Counted from the stretch's first letter, positions 1-5,632 are shown. The stretch: 5,632 nucleotides of DNA from Gammaproteobacteria bacterium (GCA_029881015.1 JAOUNK010000233.1:1-5632); one strand, 5' to 3'. Notes: generated from the sequence alone by a model not told the origin. Numbers and translations: made by a program.

Positions 1-648
1 CAGCGTGTAGGGGGCCGCCATCATTTTCGCAACCGAGCGGTCCTTTTGTGCTTCCTTCACGATATTCATCATGCTCGCCATCGTGCCGCCGCTCATCGTT
101 CCTTTCGTGGCTTTGACAAACAGGGCAATGCTGCTGCACGTCGCGCCGAATTCTCTTTGCGCGTGGTCTTGCAGGAACCAAACGCCGATGTCAGACGGTA
201 TGGAATCGAAGCCGCAGCAATGCACGATGCGCGCACCGGTTTGCGCTGCGCGAACCTGGTGAGTATCGATCATCTTGCGAATCCACTGCACCTCACCGGC
301 AAGATCGCAATAGTCGGTACCGGCCTCGACACACGCCGCGACGAGTTTCGAGCCATACAATGCATAGGGTCCGACGGTCGTCAGGACCACGCGTGTCTGG
401 TTCGCGAGGACCTCGAGCGCCGCGTCATCGGCACTGTCGGCGACGAGGGTATCCAGGGCCGAAGCGGCAGCGCCGAGGTCGTCCTTGAGGGCCTGCAGCT
501 TCTCGGCGCTGCGCCCCGCAATGGCCCAATGAAGGTCGTCGTGCAGGCCATACCTCTCCAATAGGTATCGAGCGACGAGCTTCCCGGTGAATCCCGTCGC
601 GCCGTATACGATCACGTCGTAGGTTCGCGTGCTGCGCGGCTCATTCAT
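1..648 (-). CDS. Saccharopine dehydrogenase-like / trans-acting enoyl reductase-like NAD(P)-binding protein, 3' part missing
   Basis: Translating the minus strand from 648 gives 216 codons that stay open to the window edge, so the C-terminal part is missing. An N-terminal Rossmann fold is clear: a beta strand (YDVIVYG) leads into the dinucleotide-binding loop GATGFTG at residues 16-22, with AGRS at 44-47 where the second strand ends. TVGPYALYG (90-98), TDYCDLAGE (110-118) and CGFDSIPSD (144-152) are hallmarks of the saccharopine dehydrogenase NADP-binding family, which includes the mycobacterial trans-acting enoyl reductases. Members are usually about 390-420 residues, so roughly half is seen. 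The likely role is an NAD(P)H-dependent reductase, perhaps on lipid or polyketide-like acyl substrates; the substrate cannot be read from sequence. True lysine-pathway saccharopine dehydrogenase is less likely, because the GFDSIPSD motif belongs to the enoyl-reductase-like branch. The start is fixed by the ATGA overlap with the stop of the upstream acetyltransferase gene, which implies translational coupling. Confidence 0.88.
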   Translation of the reverse strand, partial: MNEPRSTRTYDVIVYGATGFTGKLVARYLLERYGLHDDLHWAIAGRSAEKLQALKDDLGAAASALDTLVADSADDAALEVLANQTRVVLTTVGPYALYGSKLVAACVEAGTDYCDLAGEVQWIRKMIDTHQVRAAQTGARIVHCCGFDSIPSDIGVWFLQDHAQREFGATCSSIALFVKATKGTMSGGTMASMMNIVKEAQKDRSVAKMMAAPYTL

Positions 649-1127
649 AGTTTTTTCTCCAGTAGCGCGACTTTTTTCAGGCCGCCTTCGGTTTCCTGGC
701 TTGCCACCCGGACAAAGCCATGAGTTTCGTGATAACGCATCGAGGATTCGTTCGCAGGACGGATGTTCACTTCGCAGGTCATGCATTCGACTTGCCCGCG
801 GAGCCGGTCGGCGAAATCCTCGTACAGCCGGGACGCGACGCCTCTCCGCCGCGCGCTCGCATCGACGGCAACGCGATCCACGTAGCCGAAGTCGGCGTAG
901 TTGTCGCAGAACCAGCGGTAGTTTTCGCTGCCGTAGGCAAGGCCGGGCCGGAGGCCTACCAGGAATCCGGCAAATCGGCCGTCGATGCTCGCGACCCGAA
1001 AATAAAATGCATTGGCGGCGAACCAACGCATCTGTTCGAGGTCAATACTATTGACGTTCGGCACCGACGCTTCATTGAGTGCCAGAACGGCGGCGAGGTC
1101 CGCTTCAGTGATGTCAGAGAGTTGCAT
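645..1127 (-). CDS. GNAT-family N-acetyltransferase
   Basis: This 160-residue protein has the length and layout of a single-domain GNAT enzyme, which transfers the acetyl group of acetyl-CoA to an amine. The acetyl-CoA pyrophosphate-binding motif A is clear: strand YVDRVAVD (82-89) followed by the loop and helix start ARRRGVASRLY (92-102), fitting the R/Q-x-x-G-x-G/A pattern. Motif B follows as strand CEVNIRPANESS (118-129) and helix MRYHETHGF (130-138), where Asn126 and Tyr132 sit at typical positions. The N-terminal part (LNEASVPNVNSIDLEQM) resembles the COG3818-type predicted acetyltransferases; that subfamily assignment is from memory of the pattern. The substrate is unknown and the protein should be cytoplasmic, as there is no signal peptide. 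It is the first gene of a minus-strand pair and its TGA overlaps the ATG of the reductase gene. The ribosome binding site is weak: an AAGG lies about 13 bases before the ATG and a GGTGG directly abuts it. Confidence 0.9.
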   Translation of the reverse strand: MQLSDITEADLAAVLALNEASVPNVNSIDLEQMRWFAANAFYFRVASIDGRFAGFLVGLRPGLAYGSENYRWFCDNYADFGYVDRVAVDASARRRGVASRLYEDFADRLRGQVECMTCEVNIRPANESSMRYHETHGFVRVASQETEGGLKKVALLEKKL

Positions 1128-1279
1128 CCACCAAGTGTACCTTGTTACTGTGGCCTTAAGACGGCACGCGGCTTCCGCGACCCACCAGACCGTCAGGCGT
1201 CACAACTCAACTCGTCTTCGAGAAGGAAATGAGCCCGCGGCCAAAGCGCTGCGGGATTCACCGTGTGTGACGGGGTGCA

Positions 1280-1307
1280 CTGACAATTTGCACTACGCCT
1301 GTACACT
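1280..1307 (+). promoter_or_regulatory. Candidate sigma70-type promoter for the exported-protein operon
   Basis: CTGACA at 1280-1285 (5 of 6 matches to TTGACA) is followed after 16 bp by TACACT at 1302-1307 (4 of 6 matches to TATAAT). Transcription would begin around 1313-1315, giving a leader of about 25 bases that contains the ribosome binding site. It is the best match I see in the 212-bp divergent gap. No convincing promoter is visible for the opposite-strand acetyltransferase gene. An inverted repeat, GTGCA-N9-TGCAC (1275-1293), overlaps the -35 hexamer and could be an operator. Confidence 0.4.
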
Positions 1308-1324
1308 TCGACCGATCTTTTTTG

Positions 1325-1332
1325 AAGGAAAG
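1325..1332 (+). promoter_or_regulatory. Ribosome binding site deciding the start of the large exported protein
   Basis: AAGGAAAG lies here, with AAGGA 10 bases before the ATG at 1340. It makes 1340 the start rather than the in-frame TTG at 1322, which would place this purine tract inside the coding region and put charged residues (KER) ahead of the signal peptide. Confidence 0.65.
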
Positions 1333-1339
1333 ACTCAAT

Positions 1340-3064
1340 ATGAACTACCTCGCTCGAACTGCCTCCTGCGTTGTCGCCGTTGTGATCGTGCTGTTTGCCC
1401 AGAATGCAGATGCCGCACGCAAAGCCAATGAGCTCCTGCAGTACATTCCCGACGACTCACCCTACGTCATGGCGGTGACCCGGCCCATGCCCGATGAGGT
1501 CATGGACAAGATGGAGCCGGCAATCGACAAAACGCTGGCCGCCTACAAGCGCATCATTCAGTACCAGATGGCCGAAGAAATGCTCGAGCTGAGCCTGGAA
1601 GAGGGCGGTGCCGAGAAAGCAGAGGTGCTGCAGGAGCTGGTGACCGAAATCCTGGGCCTCATGAGCGTGCAGGGGCTTCGTGATGCCGGCATTGGTCGCG
1701 ACGCGTTGTTCGCCGCGTATGGCGATGGCGTCTTGCCGATCATGCGCCTCGCTCTTACGGACGGCAGGAAATTCGATGCGGCGGTCGCGCGTATCGAAGC
1801 AAAAGCGGGTGACGGTCTGCCGACCGCCGAAGTGCGGGGAGCTGTTTACCGCTACGTCGACCTGGACGAGTTCCGGGTTGTCATCGCAACGCTCAAGAAT
1901 GACGTCGTGCTCGCCCTCGTGCCAGGTGTCTACGGTGAAGAACGGCTGGCCCGCACGCTGGGTTTCACGAAACCGCGTAATAGTATGGCCAAGAGCAAGG
2001 CGCTCACGGCGATAAGCAAGAAGTATGGTTACACCGACCACTTCGTCAGCTTTATCGATGTCGAGCGGCTAGCCGCTACGTTCCTTGGTGACCCGAGCGG
2101 GCAGAATACGGAGCTCCTGGAGATTGCCGACTACGACGCTGCCGGACTCTCAGAGCAGTGCCAGGCGGAGTTCATGGGTCTAGCACGCATCGCGCCGCGA
2201 ATCGTCATGGGTTACAAGGCGGTCAATAAGAACTACATTGATACGGGCATGGTTATAGAACTCCGCAATGACATCGCGGCAGGACTCGCCACATTGCCGG
2301 CGCCAGTGCCGGGCCTGGGACCGGATCTCGGCGGTCTGTTTTCTTTCGGCATGAGCCTGGACCCGATGGCCTTGCGCAATTTTTACGAGGCCCGCCTCGA
2401 CGCCATGGAAGAGAAGCCTTTTGAGTGCGAACTGCTTGCAGAAGTTCAGGCAGGTGTCGCCCAGGGCAGGGCGGCGCTCGCACAGCAAGTTCCGCCGGTT
2501 GTCTATAGCTTCCGCGGTTTCCTTACCAACGTGACCAACATCGAGGGCATGGATATCGCCACGCAAACGCCTCCGACATCGGTCGACGCAAGTGTCCTGT
2601 TCGCTGTCGAGAATGCCGAGACGCTGGTCGCGATGGCGGCCATGATGAGCCCGGAAATCGCCGCGCTCAACCTGTTGCCGGATGGCAAAGCGAAGCTTCT
2701 GGACCTGCCACAGTTCTCTGAAATTGCCGACCAGGCGTTTGCCGCGCTGTCGAGCGTTGGCCTTGCCGTTTCGATCGGCGAGGGATCTGCAGCGAATGCC
2801 GAGTCGATGCTCGAAGCCGACCTTGTGGATAACAAGCCGTTCATGAGCATGGCGTTCGATGCCAAGCGGTATTACGAGTTTGTGGGACAGGCGGCAATGG
2901 AAGGAAACGAATCCGGAGAAGGTGAAGAACTACCTATGGCGATTCGTGCGGCGATCCGCGACGCTATGGTATCGTCTGGCGAAATGTACGAGCGGATGGC
3001 GCTCAACGTCCACTTCACGGACCGCGGGGTTGAGCTGGACAGCCGTTTGACACTCGCTGAATAG
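1340..3064 (+). CDS. Large exported protein of unknown function (574 aa)
   Basis: I do not recognise a named family with certainty. Residues 1-25 form a typical Sec signal peptide: a short N-region with Arg6, a hydrophobic core VVAVVIVLFA, and an ADA cleavage site before ARK, so the mature protein of about 549 residues should be periplasmic. No lipobox and no later membrane span are seen. The mature part is acidic and rich in Ala, Leu and Met. It opens with LLQYIPDDSPYVMAVTRP, a style seen in exported proteins of the DUF3352 kind, but that link is only a suspicion. A segment starting GLFSFGMSLDPMALRNFYEA (from about 331) begins what looks like a second domain. The mature chain has only two cysteines (274 and 363), which could form a disulfide. 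An acidic stretch, EGNESGEGEE, lies near the C-terminus. No enzyme motif is apparent. It leads an operon with two further exported proteins; the next gene starts 24 bp downstream. Confidence 0.85.
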   Translation: MNYLARTASCVVAVVIVLFAQNADAARKANELLQYIPDDSPYVMAVTRPMPDEVMDKMEPAIDKTLAAYKRIIQYQMAEEMLELSLEEGGAEKAEVLQELVTEILGLMSVQGLRDAGIGRDALFAAYGDGVLPIMRLALTDGRKFDAAVARIEAKAGDGLPTAEVRGAVYRYVDLDEFRVVIATLKNDVVLALVPGVYGEERLARTLGFTKPRNSMAKSKALTAISKKYGYTDHFVSFIDVERLAATFLGDPSGQNTELLEIADYDAAGLSEQCQAEFMGLARIAPRIVMGYKAVNKNYIDTGMVIELRNDIAAGLATLPAPVPGLGPDLGGLFSFGMSLDPMALRNFYEARLDAMEEKPFECELLAEVQAGVAQGRAALAQQVPPVVYSFRGFLTNVTNIEGMDIATQTPPTSVDASVLFAVENAETLVAMAAMMSPEIAALNLLPDGKAKLLDLPQFSEIADQAFAALSSVGLAVSIGEGSAANAESMLEADLVDNKPFMSMAFDAKRYYEFVGQAAMEGNESGEGEELPMAIRAAIRDAMVSSGEMYERMALNVHFTDRGVELDSRLTLAE

Positions 3065-3088
3065 ACTTAGCAAAGAGCGGTTGAGACC

Positions 3089-3619
3089 ATGAAACGATTC
3101 GCCCTTTTCCTGTGGCTGGTGTTTGCGGCCCAGGTTGCGCAGGCCGATGGGACGCAACCCGGCGCTGTCAACAGCCTGAAGGTTGATCTTGACGCCGTAG
3201 TGGCGCTTGGGCAGGTGCAGCCGGTCGACGGTGTGAGCACCGCCGGCCAGCCGGATGAGGCCGGCTTCAAGGTGTTTGCGGAGCAGGGTTATGCCGCGGT
3301 TATCGACCTTCGTACGGCGGGCGAGGATCGCGGCATGGACGAACCGGCCGTCGTCGAGGGCCTGGGCATGGAGTACGTCAGTCTCCCGATCGGCCGCGAC
3401 GGCATCACGTTTGCCAATGCCAGGGCGTTGCAGGACCTTATCAATGGTTATGACGAACCCGTGTTGGTGCATTGCGCCAGTGCGAACCGGGTAGGCGCTC
3501 TGTTCGCGTTGAGTGCCTACGAGGAGACCGGTGACGTCGACAAGGCTCTGGAGGCCGGCAAGGCGGCAGGACTGACCGGTTTGGAGCCTGTCGTCCTAAA
3601 GGTGCTCGAAGCCGAATAA
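3089..3619 (+). CDS. Exported DUF442/rhodanese-phosphatase-like protein
   Basis: This 176-residue protein begins with a signal peptide (MKR, hydrophobic core FALFLWLVFAA, cleavage after AQA at 19), so it should act in the periplasm. The rest matches the dual-specificity-phosphatase/rhodanese-like fold of the DUF442 or beta-lactamase-hydrolase-like group. STAGQPDEAGF (50-60) is the typical early motif, AAVIDLRTAGED (69-80) carries the conserved D-L-R strand, and VLVHCASANRVGA (125-137) is the active-site loop with the candidate nucleophile Cys129 and Arg134. The C-x4-R spacing is that of rhodanese-like and DUF442 loops rather than the C-x5-R of classic tyrosine phosphatases. Relatives usually have Gly where this protein has Ala132. 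The activity could be phosphatase or sulfur-transferase-like; sequence does not decide. The ribosome binding site is modest (AAGAG at 3073-3077). It is probably cotranscribed with the genes on both sides (gaps of 24 and 32 bp). Confidence 0.87.
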   Translation: MKRFALFLWLVFAAQVAQADGTQPGAVNSLKVDLDAVVALGQVQPVDGVSTAGQPDEAGFKVFAEQGYAAVIDLRTAGEDRGMDEPAVVEGLGMEYVSLPIGRDGITFANARALQDLINGYDEPVLVHCASANRVGALFALSAYEETGDVDKALEAGKAAGLTGLEPVVLKVLEAE

Positions 3620-3639
3620 CGTTTGCTGCACCTGTGTGC

Positions 3640-3646
3640 AGGAGGT
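3640..3646 (+). promoter_or_regulatory. Strong ribosome binding site deciding a GTG start
   Basis: AGGAGGT is a near-perfect Shine-Dalgarno sequence five bases before the GTG at 3652. It favours that start over an in-frame GTG at 3634, which would put the Shine-Dalgarno inside the coding region. The 3652 start also gives a clean signal peptide beginning MRFVLALF. Confidence 0.85.
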
Positions 3647-3651
3647 CTGTC

Positions 3652-4656
3652 GTGAGATTCGTACTCGCATTGTTTCTTGTCGTCTGCGCTGCTGTACCGT
3701 CATTCGGCGATCCGGCCGGCGATGTACCGCCCGTAGCGATCGCTATCCACGGTGGGGCCGGTACGATGACGCGCGCCGACCTGAGTCCTGAAAAAGAACG
3801 GGAGATCCGCGCGACGCTCGAGCGGGCGTTGCTGGCGGGCCATACCAGGCTGGAGGCGGGTGCTTCGGCGACAGACGCGGTCGAGGCAGCGATCATGGTT
3901 CTCGAAAATTCGCCGCTGTTTAACGCGGGCTACGGCGCGGTGTTCAATAGTGAGGGCGGACACGAACTGGACGCCGCCATCATGGACGGCCGCACACGCA
4001 ATGCAGGTACGGTTGCGGGCGTTCGCCATATCAGGAACCCGATCCTGCTGGCGCGCCGGGTGATGACGGATTCTCCACACGTGATGCTTACCGGCGAAGG
4101 GGCCGAGGAATTTGCGGTGTCCCTCGGCTTCGATCTCGTCGACGAGGATTATTTCTCGACCGATTTTCGCCGGCAGCAGCTGGAGCAGGTACAGCGCCAA
4201 CAAAGCTCTGTTAACGATCTTCCTCCGCCGCAGTTCCGCTATGGCACGGTCGGTGCGGTTGCGCTCGACCGGGACGGCAATATCGCTGCGGGTACCTCGA
4301 CAGGCGGCATGACCAACAAGCGCTTCGGTCGTATCGGCGACGTCCCGATCATCGGCGCCGGTACCTACGCCGACAACGCAACCTGCGCGGTGTCTGCGAC
4401 AGGGCATGGGGAATATTTCATCCGCTCGGTTGTTGCGCATGACATAGCCGCGCTCATGCGCTACACGGACGCCTCTTTGCAGGCGGCGGTGGACGAGGTT
4501 GTGCACGAGAAGCTGGTGGAATTCGGCGGCAGAGGCGGCGTTATCGGCATCGACGGTGACGGCAACATCGCGATGGAACACAACACGCCGGGCATGTATC
4601 GGGGCGCCATCGATACGTCCGGCAATCTGACGACGGGCGTCTTCAAGGACGACTGA
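3652..4656 (+). CDS. Exported isoaspartyl peptidase / plant-type L-asparaginase (Ntn hydrolase)
   Basis: This 334-residue enzyme belongs to the N-terminal nucleophile hydrolases that cleave beta-aspartyl (isoaspartyl) dipeptides and L-asparagine. Family landmarks are IAIHGGAGT (30-38), FNAGYGAVF (90-98) and ELDAAIMDG (105-113). YGTVGAVALDRDGN contains the autocleavage site Gly198-Thr199, where Thr199 becomes the free nucleophile. Thr217 (in TSTGGMTNK), Arg227 and Asp230 (GRIGD), and Thr250-Gly251 (SATGHG) match the spacing of Thr179, Thr197, Arg207, Asp210 and Thr230-Gly231 of E. coli IaaA. Autoproteolysis would give an alpha chain of about 180 residues and a beta chain of 136. Unlike cytoplasmic E. 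coli IaaA, it starts with a signal peptide (hydrophobic core FVLALFLVVCAAV, probable cleavage after SFG at 19), pointing to the periplasm. Ser-Phe-Gly is an acceptable, not ideal, cleavage site. It is the last of three exported-protein genes, with a GTG start and a strong ribosome binding site. It may scavenge isoaspartyl peptides from damaged or dietary protein. Confidence 0.95.
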   Translation: MRFVLALFLVVCAAVPSFGDPAGDVPPVAIAIHGGAGTMTRADLSPEKEREIRATLERALLAGHTRLEAGASATDAVEAAIMVLENSPLFNAGYGAVFNSEGGHELDAAIMDGRTRNAGTVAGVRHIRNPILLARRVMTDSPHVMLTGEGAEEFAVSLGFDLVDEDYFSTDFRRQQLEQVQRQQSSVNDLPPPQFRYGTVGAVALDRDGNIAAGTSTGGMTNKRFGRIGDVPIIGAGTYADNATCAVSATGHGEYFIRSVVAHDIAALMRYTDASLQAAVDEVVHEKLVEFGGRGGVIGIDGDGNIAMEHNTPGMYRGAIDTSGNLTTGVFKDD

Positions 4657-4678
4657 GGCGGCCAGGTCGCTTGCTGTC

Positions 4679-4699
4679 AGCGCCCCGGGGGGCGTCTTC
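4679..4699 (+). terminator. Weak candidate terminator between convergent genes
   Basis: In the 43-bp gap between the peptidase stop and the phosphatase stop, CGCCC (4681-4685) can pair with GGGCG (4690-4694) around a CGGG loop, with an added G-T wobble at the base. It is followed on the plus strand by TCTTCT. The stem is GC-rich but the T-tract is interrupted, so termination here is uncertain. Confidence 0.3.
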
Positions 4700-5377
4700 T
4701 CAGGATTCCCGCTGCGCGCCCCACCATGCGGACAGGCGTTCGGTCAGAATCCGCGGCGGCACGCCCTCGTAATGCGATACGTCATTCAACAGGCGCAGCC
4801 GAGCGTGGACGTCGCCCATGAAGTCGAGGATGCTGAGGCCCGCCGGGCTCTGGTCGAGCCTGTCCCTGTAACCACGCACGTCGAAACCCAGCAGACTGGA
4901 AATCAGGATGCGGTTGACGCCCTTGTGGGCAACGACGAGGACGTTGCTGTGGCGATTGTCTTCGACAATACGGCGCATTACCGGCAGCGCGCGATTCAGA
5001 ACGTTGACACCGGACTCGCCGTCGCGCGGCCCGATCGTGAACGGGTCTTCCTGCCAGGCCGCGTATTCGTCGGCGAATTCGGTTTCGATCTCCGCACGGC
5101 GGAGTCCTTCCCAATGCCCGTAATCGATCTCGCGCAGGCCGGGTTCCTGGACAGGCGTCAGGCCATGGGGGGCGGCCAGTATCGTTGCCGTTTCCACGGT
5201 CCGGTCGAGGGGGCTGCAGTAAATGGCATGGAGTGCCTCCTTCTCGAGGCGTTGGGCGAGGCTCGTGACCTGCCGGCGGCCTTCTTCGGAAAGGTTTACG
5301 TTTGAAGAACCGGCGAAGCGGTCTTCGGCAGTCAGGGTCGTGGCGCCGTGGCGCACGAGCAGGATCCTGGTGGGCAT
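4700..5377 (-). CDS. Histidine phosphatase family protein (phosphoglycerate mutase-like)
   Basis: This 225-residue protein is a branch-1 histidine phosphatase, cytoplasmic with no signal peptide. ILLVRHGATT (5-14) holds the phospho-accepting His10 with Arg9. SPLDRTVETA (55-64) supplies Arg59, LREIDYGHWEG (80-90) the acid/base Glu82, and VLVVAHKGVNR (145-155) the second catalytic His150, so the active site is complete. FAGSSNVNLSEEGRRQ (21-36) is the usual loop after the first motif. The family covers cofactor-dependent phosphoglycerate mutases, alpha-ribazole phosphatase (CobC), fructose-2,6-bisphosphatases and broad phosphatases. The 225-residue length and the overall pattern fit the GpmB/CobC-like phosphatases better than a glycolytic mutase, but there is no cobalamin gene nearby to support CobC. 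The gene faces the peptidase gene tail to tail and lies downstream of ssrA on the same strand, separated by an intrinsic terminator. There is no clear Shine-Dalgarno before the ATG, so the start is chosen on the N-terminal position of the RHG motif. Confidence 0.92.
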   Translation of the reverse strand: MPTRILLVRHGATTLTAEDRFAGSSNVNLSEEGRRQVTSLAQRLEKEALHAIYCSPLDRTVETATILAAPHGLTPVQEPGLREIDYGHWEGLRRAEIETEFADEYAAWQEDPFTIGPRDGESGVNVLNRALPVMRRIVEDNRHSNVLVVAHKGVNRILISSLLGFDVRGYRDRLDQSPAGLSILDFMGDVHARLRLLNDVSHYEGVPPRILTERLSAWWGAQRES

Positions 5378-5393
5378 CTGAACTGATCGGTGG

Positions 5394-5410
5394 CTGTCGG
5401 ATTGCGACAG
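5394..5410. repeat. Perfect 6-bp inverted repeat upstream of the phosphatase gene
   Basis: CTGTCG (5394-5399) and CGACAG (5405-5410) are perfect inverted copies separated by the five bases GATTG. The repeat touches the candidate -10 box and lies near the expected transcription start of the phosphatase gene. It could be a small operator or a 5' leader hairpin; a 6-bp repeat can also arise by chance. Confidence 0.4.
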
Positions 5411-5414
5411 TATA
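5409..5414 (-). promoter_or_regulatory. Candidate -10 box for the histidine phosphatase gene
   Basis: Read on the minus strand, TATACT (5 of 6 matches to TATAAT) lies 31 bases before the phosphatase ATG, giving a leader of roughly 25 bases. No good -35 hexamer is visible at 16-18 bp spacing. The ssrA terminator just upstream makes a separate promoter for this gene likely. Confidence 0.3.
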
Positions 5415-5469
5415 TCGGTGGAGGTGCCGGACTCGCTACGCCAGTCCGATCTGCACCGTCCTTACAAAT

Positions 5470-5497
5470 GAAAAAGGCCCGCCCTCAAGGGCGAGCC
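5470..5497 (-). terminator. Intrinsic terminator of ssrA
   Basis: On the minus strand, GGCTCGCCC (5497-5489) pairs with GGGCGGGCC (5484-5476) around the loop TTGA. This is a 9-bp stem with one T-G wobble, followed directly by TTTTTC (5475-5470). It begins 11 bases after the tmRNA CCA end. An A-run lies before the stem on the minus strand, so the hairpin also has a short T-run on the plus strand, but no plus-strand gene needs it. Confidence 0.9.
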
Positions 5498-5507
5498 GTT
5501 TTCCATT

Positions 5508-5632
5508 TGGTGGAGGTGGCGAGAATCGAACTCGCGTCCGCAAGTCCTCTGCCACGAGGTCTACATGCTTATTCCGTCATTAATCTCACTGCGGGCTACC
5601 CGACGGGCAGGGAAAACTCACAGCCAGTTCTG
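5508..5632 (-). ncRNA. ssrA: Transfer-messenger RNA (tmRNA), 3' part
   Basis: tmRNA frees stalled ribosomes and tags the unfinished protein for degradation, acting with SmpB and being charged with alanine. On the minus strand, the final 125 bases of the gene are present. The T-arm is a 5-bp stem GCGAG/CTCGC around the loop TTCGATT, the acceptor 3' strand is CACCTCC, and the discriminator A and an encoded CCA end follow at 5508. Upstream, AATAAGCATGTAGA and TTGCGGACGCGAG closely match the same region of E. coli tmRNA (TAAGCATGTAG and GGACGCG). The T in the acceptor strand would sit opposite G3, keeping the G3-U pair recognised by alanyl-tRNA synthetase; the 5' strand lies outside the window. 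The tag-peptide reading frame and the 5' half also lie past the right edge. A strong terminator follows the CCA end. Confidence 0.95.

Noticed and set aside
46..564. Plus-strand open frame of 172 codons at the left end
   Set aside because: It is antisense to the saccharopine dehydrogenase-like frame, which has clear motifs and stays open to the edge. This one has no recognisable motif and no ribosome binding site.
1167..1179. CGCGG-CTT-CCGCG inverted repeat in the divergent intergenic region
   Set aside because: It has only 5 bp and a 3-base loop in G+C-rich DNA, with no T-tract and no link to a promoter element. It is likely chance.
720..1232. Plus-strand open frame of 170 codons opposite the acetyltransferase gene
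   Set aside because: It is a shadow of the GNAT gene. The minus-strand translation carries motifs A and B of the family.
1457..2041. Minus-strand open frame of 194 codons inside the large exported protein gene
   Set aside because: Its translation is rich in His, Arg and Phe and lacks domain features. The plus-strand frame has a signal peptide, a ribosome binding site and operon context.
3652..3690. Possible lipoprotein signal (LVVC) in the isoaspartyl peptidase leader
   Set aside because: The residue before the cysteine is Val, whereas signal peptidase II needs a small residue (Gly, Ala or Ser) there. A normal signal peptidase I site lies further on.
3700..4581. Minus-strand open frame of 293 codons opposite the isoaspartyl peptidase gene
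   Set aside because: It is an antisense shadow caused by high G+C. Its translation is rich in His and Arg with no family motifs, whereas the plus-strand frame has every active-site residue of the peptidase.
4772..5305. Plus-strand open frame of 177 codons opposite the histidine phosphatase gene
   Set aside because: It is a shadow. The minus-strand frame has the complete histidine phosphatase active site.
5302..5583. Plus-strand open frame of 93 codons with a GGGGENRTRV-like C-terminal part
   Set aside because: It runs antisense across the start of the phosphatase gene, the ssrA terminator and the tmRNA 3' end. The GGGENRTRV-type peptide is a familiar artefact of reading through tRNA-like T-arm and acceptor sequence.

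Overview
The window is about 60% G+C bacterial chromosome with dense, mostly non-overlapping genes. The one-piece-type tmRNA 3' end, the gene families and the base composition suggest a proteobacterium, probably a gammaproteobacterium. That placement is an inference from general character, since no 16S or species-specific marker is present.

Left part (1-1127, minus strand): a two-gene operon. A GNAT-family N-acetyltransferase is followed, with a 4-base ATGA stop/start overlap, by a saccharopine dehydrogenase-like/trans-acting enoyl reductase-like NAD(P)-binding protein. The second gene runs off the left edge after 216 codons.

Middle (1128-4656, plus strand): a 212-bp divergent intergenic region carries a plausible sigma70-type promoter overlapped by a small inverted repeat. 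It leads into three closely spaced genes (gaps of 24 and 32 bp), each beginning with a convincing Sec-type signal peptide. They encode a 574-residue exported protein of unknown function, a small DUF442/rhodanese-phosphatase-like protein with a cysteine-arginine active-site loop, and an isoaspartyl peptidase/L-asparaginase-type Ntn hydrolase with a complete active site. The gene order and the shared export signals suggest a set acting in the cell envelope or periplasm, but no common pathway can be read from sequence alone.

Right part (4657-5632, minus strand): a histidine phosphatase (phosphoglycerate mutase-like) converges on the peptidase gene. Upstream of it are a strong intrinsic terminator and the 3' end of ssrA (tmRNA), which continues past the right edge. 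The terminator separates ssrA from the phosphatase gene.

Most of the window is ordinary housekeeping or accessory metabolism. The least explained part is the exported trio, especially the large unknown protein and the phosphatase-like protein with an altered active-site loop. I found no CRISPR array, insertion sequence, phage gene or defence system.
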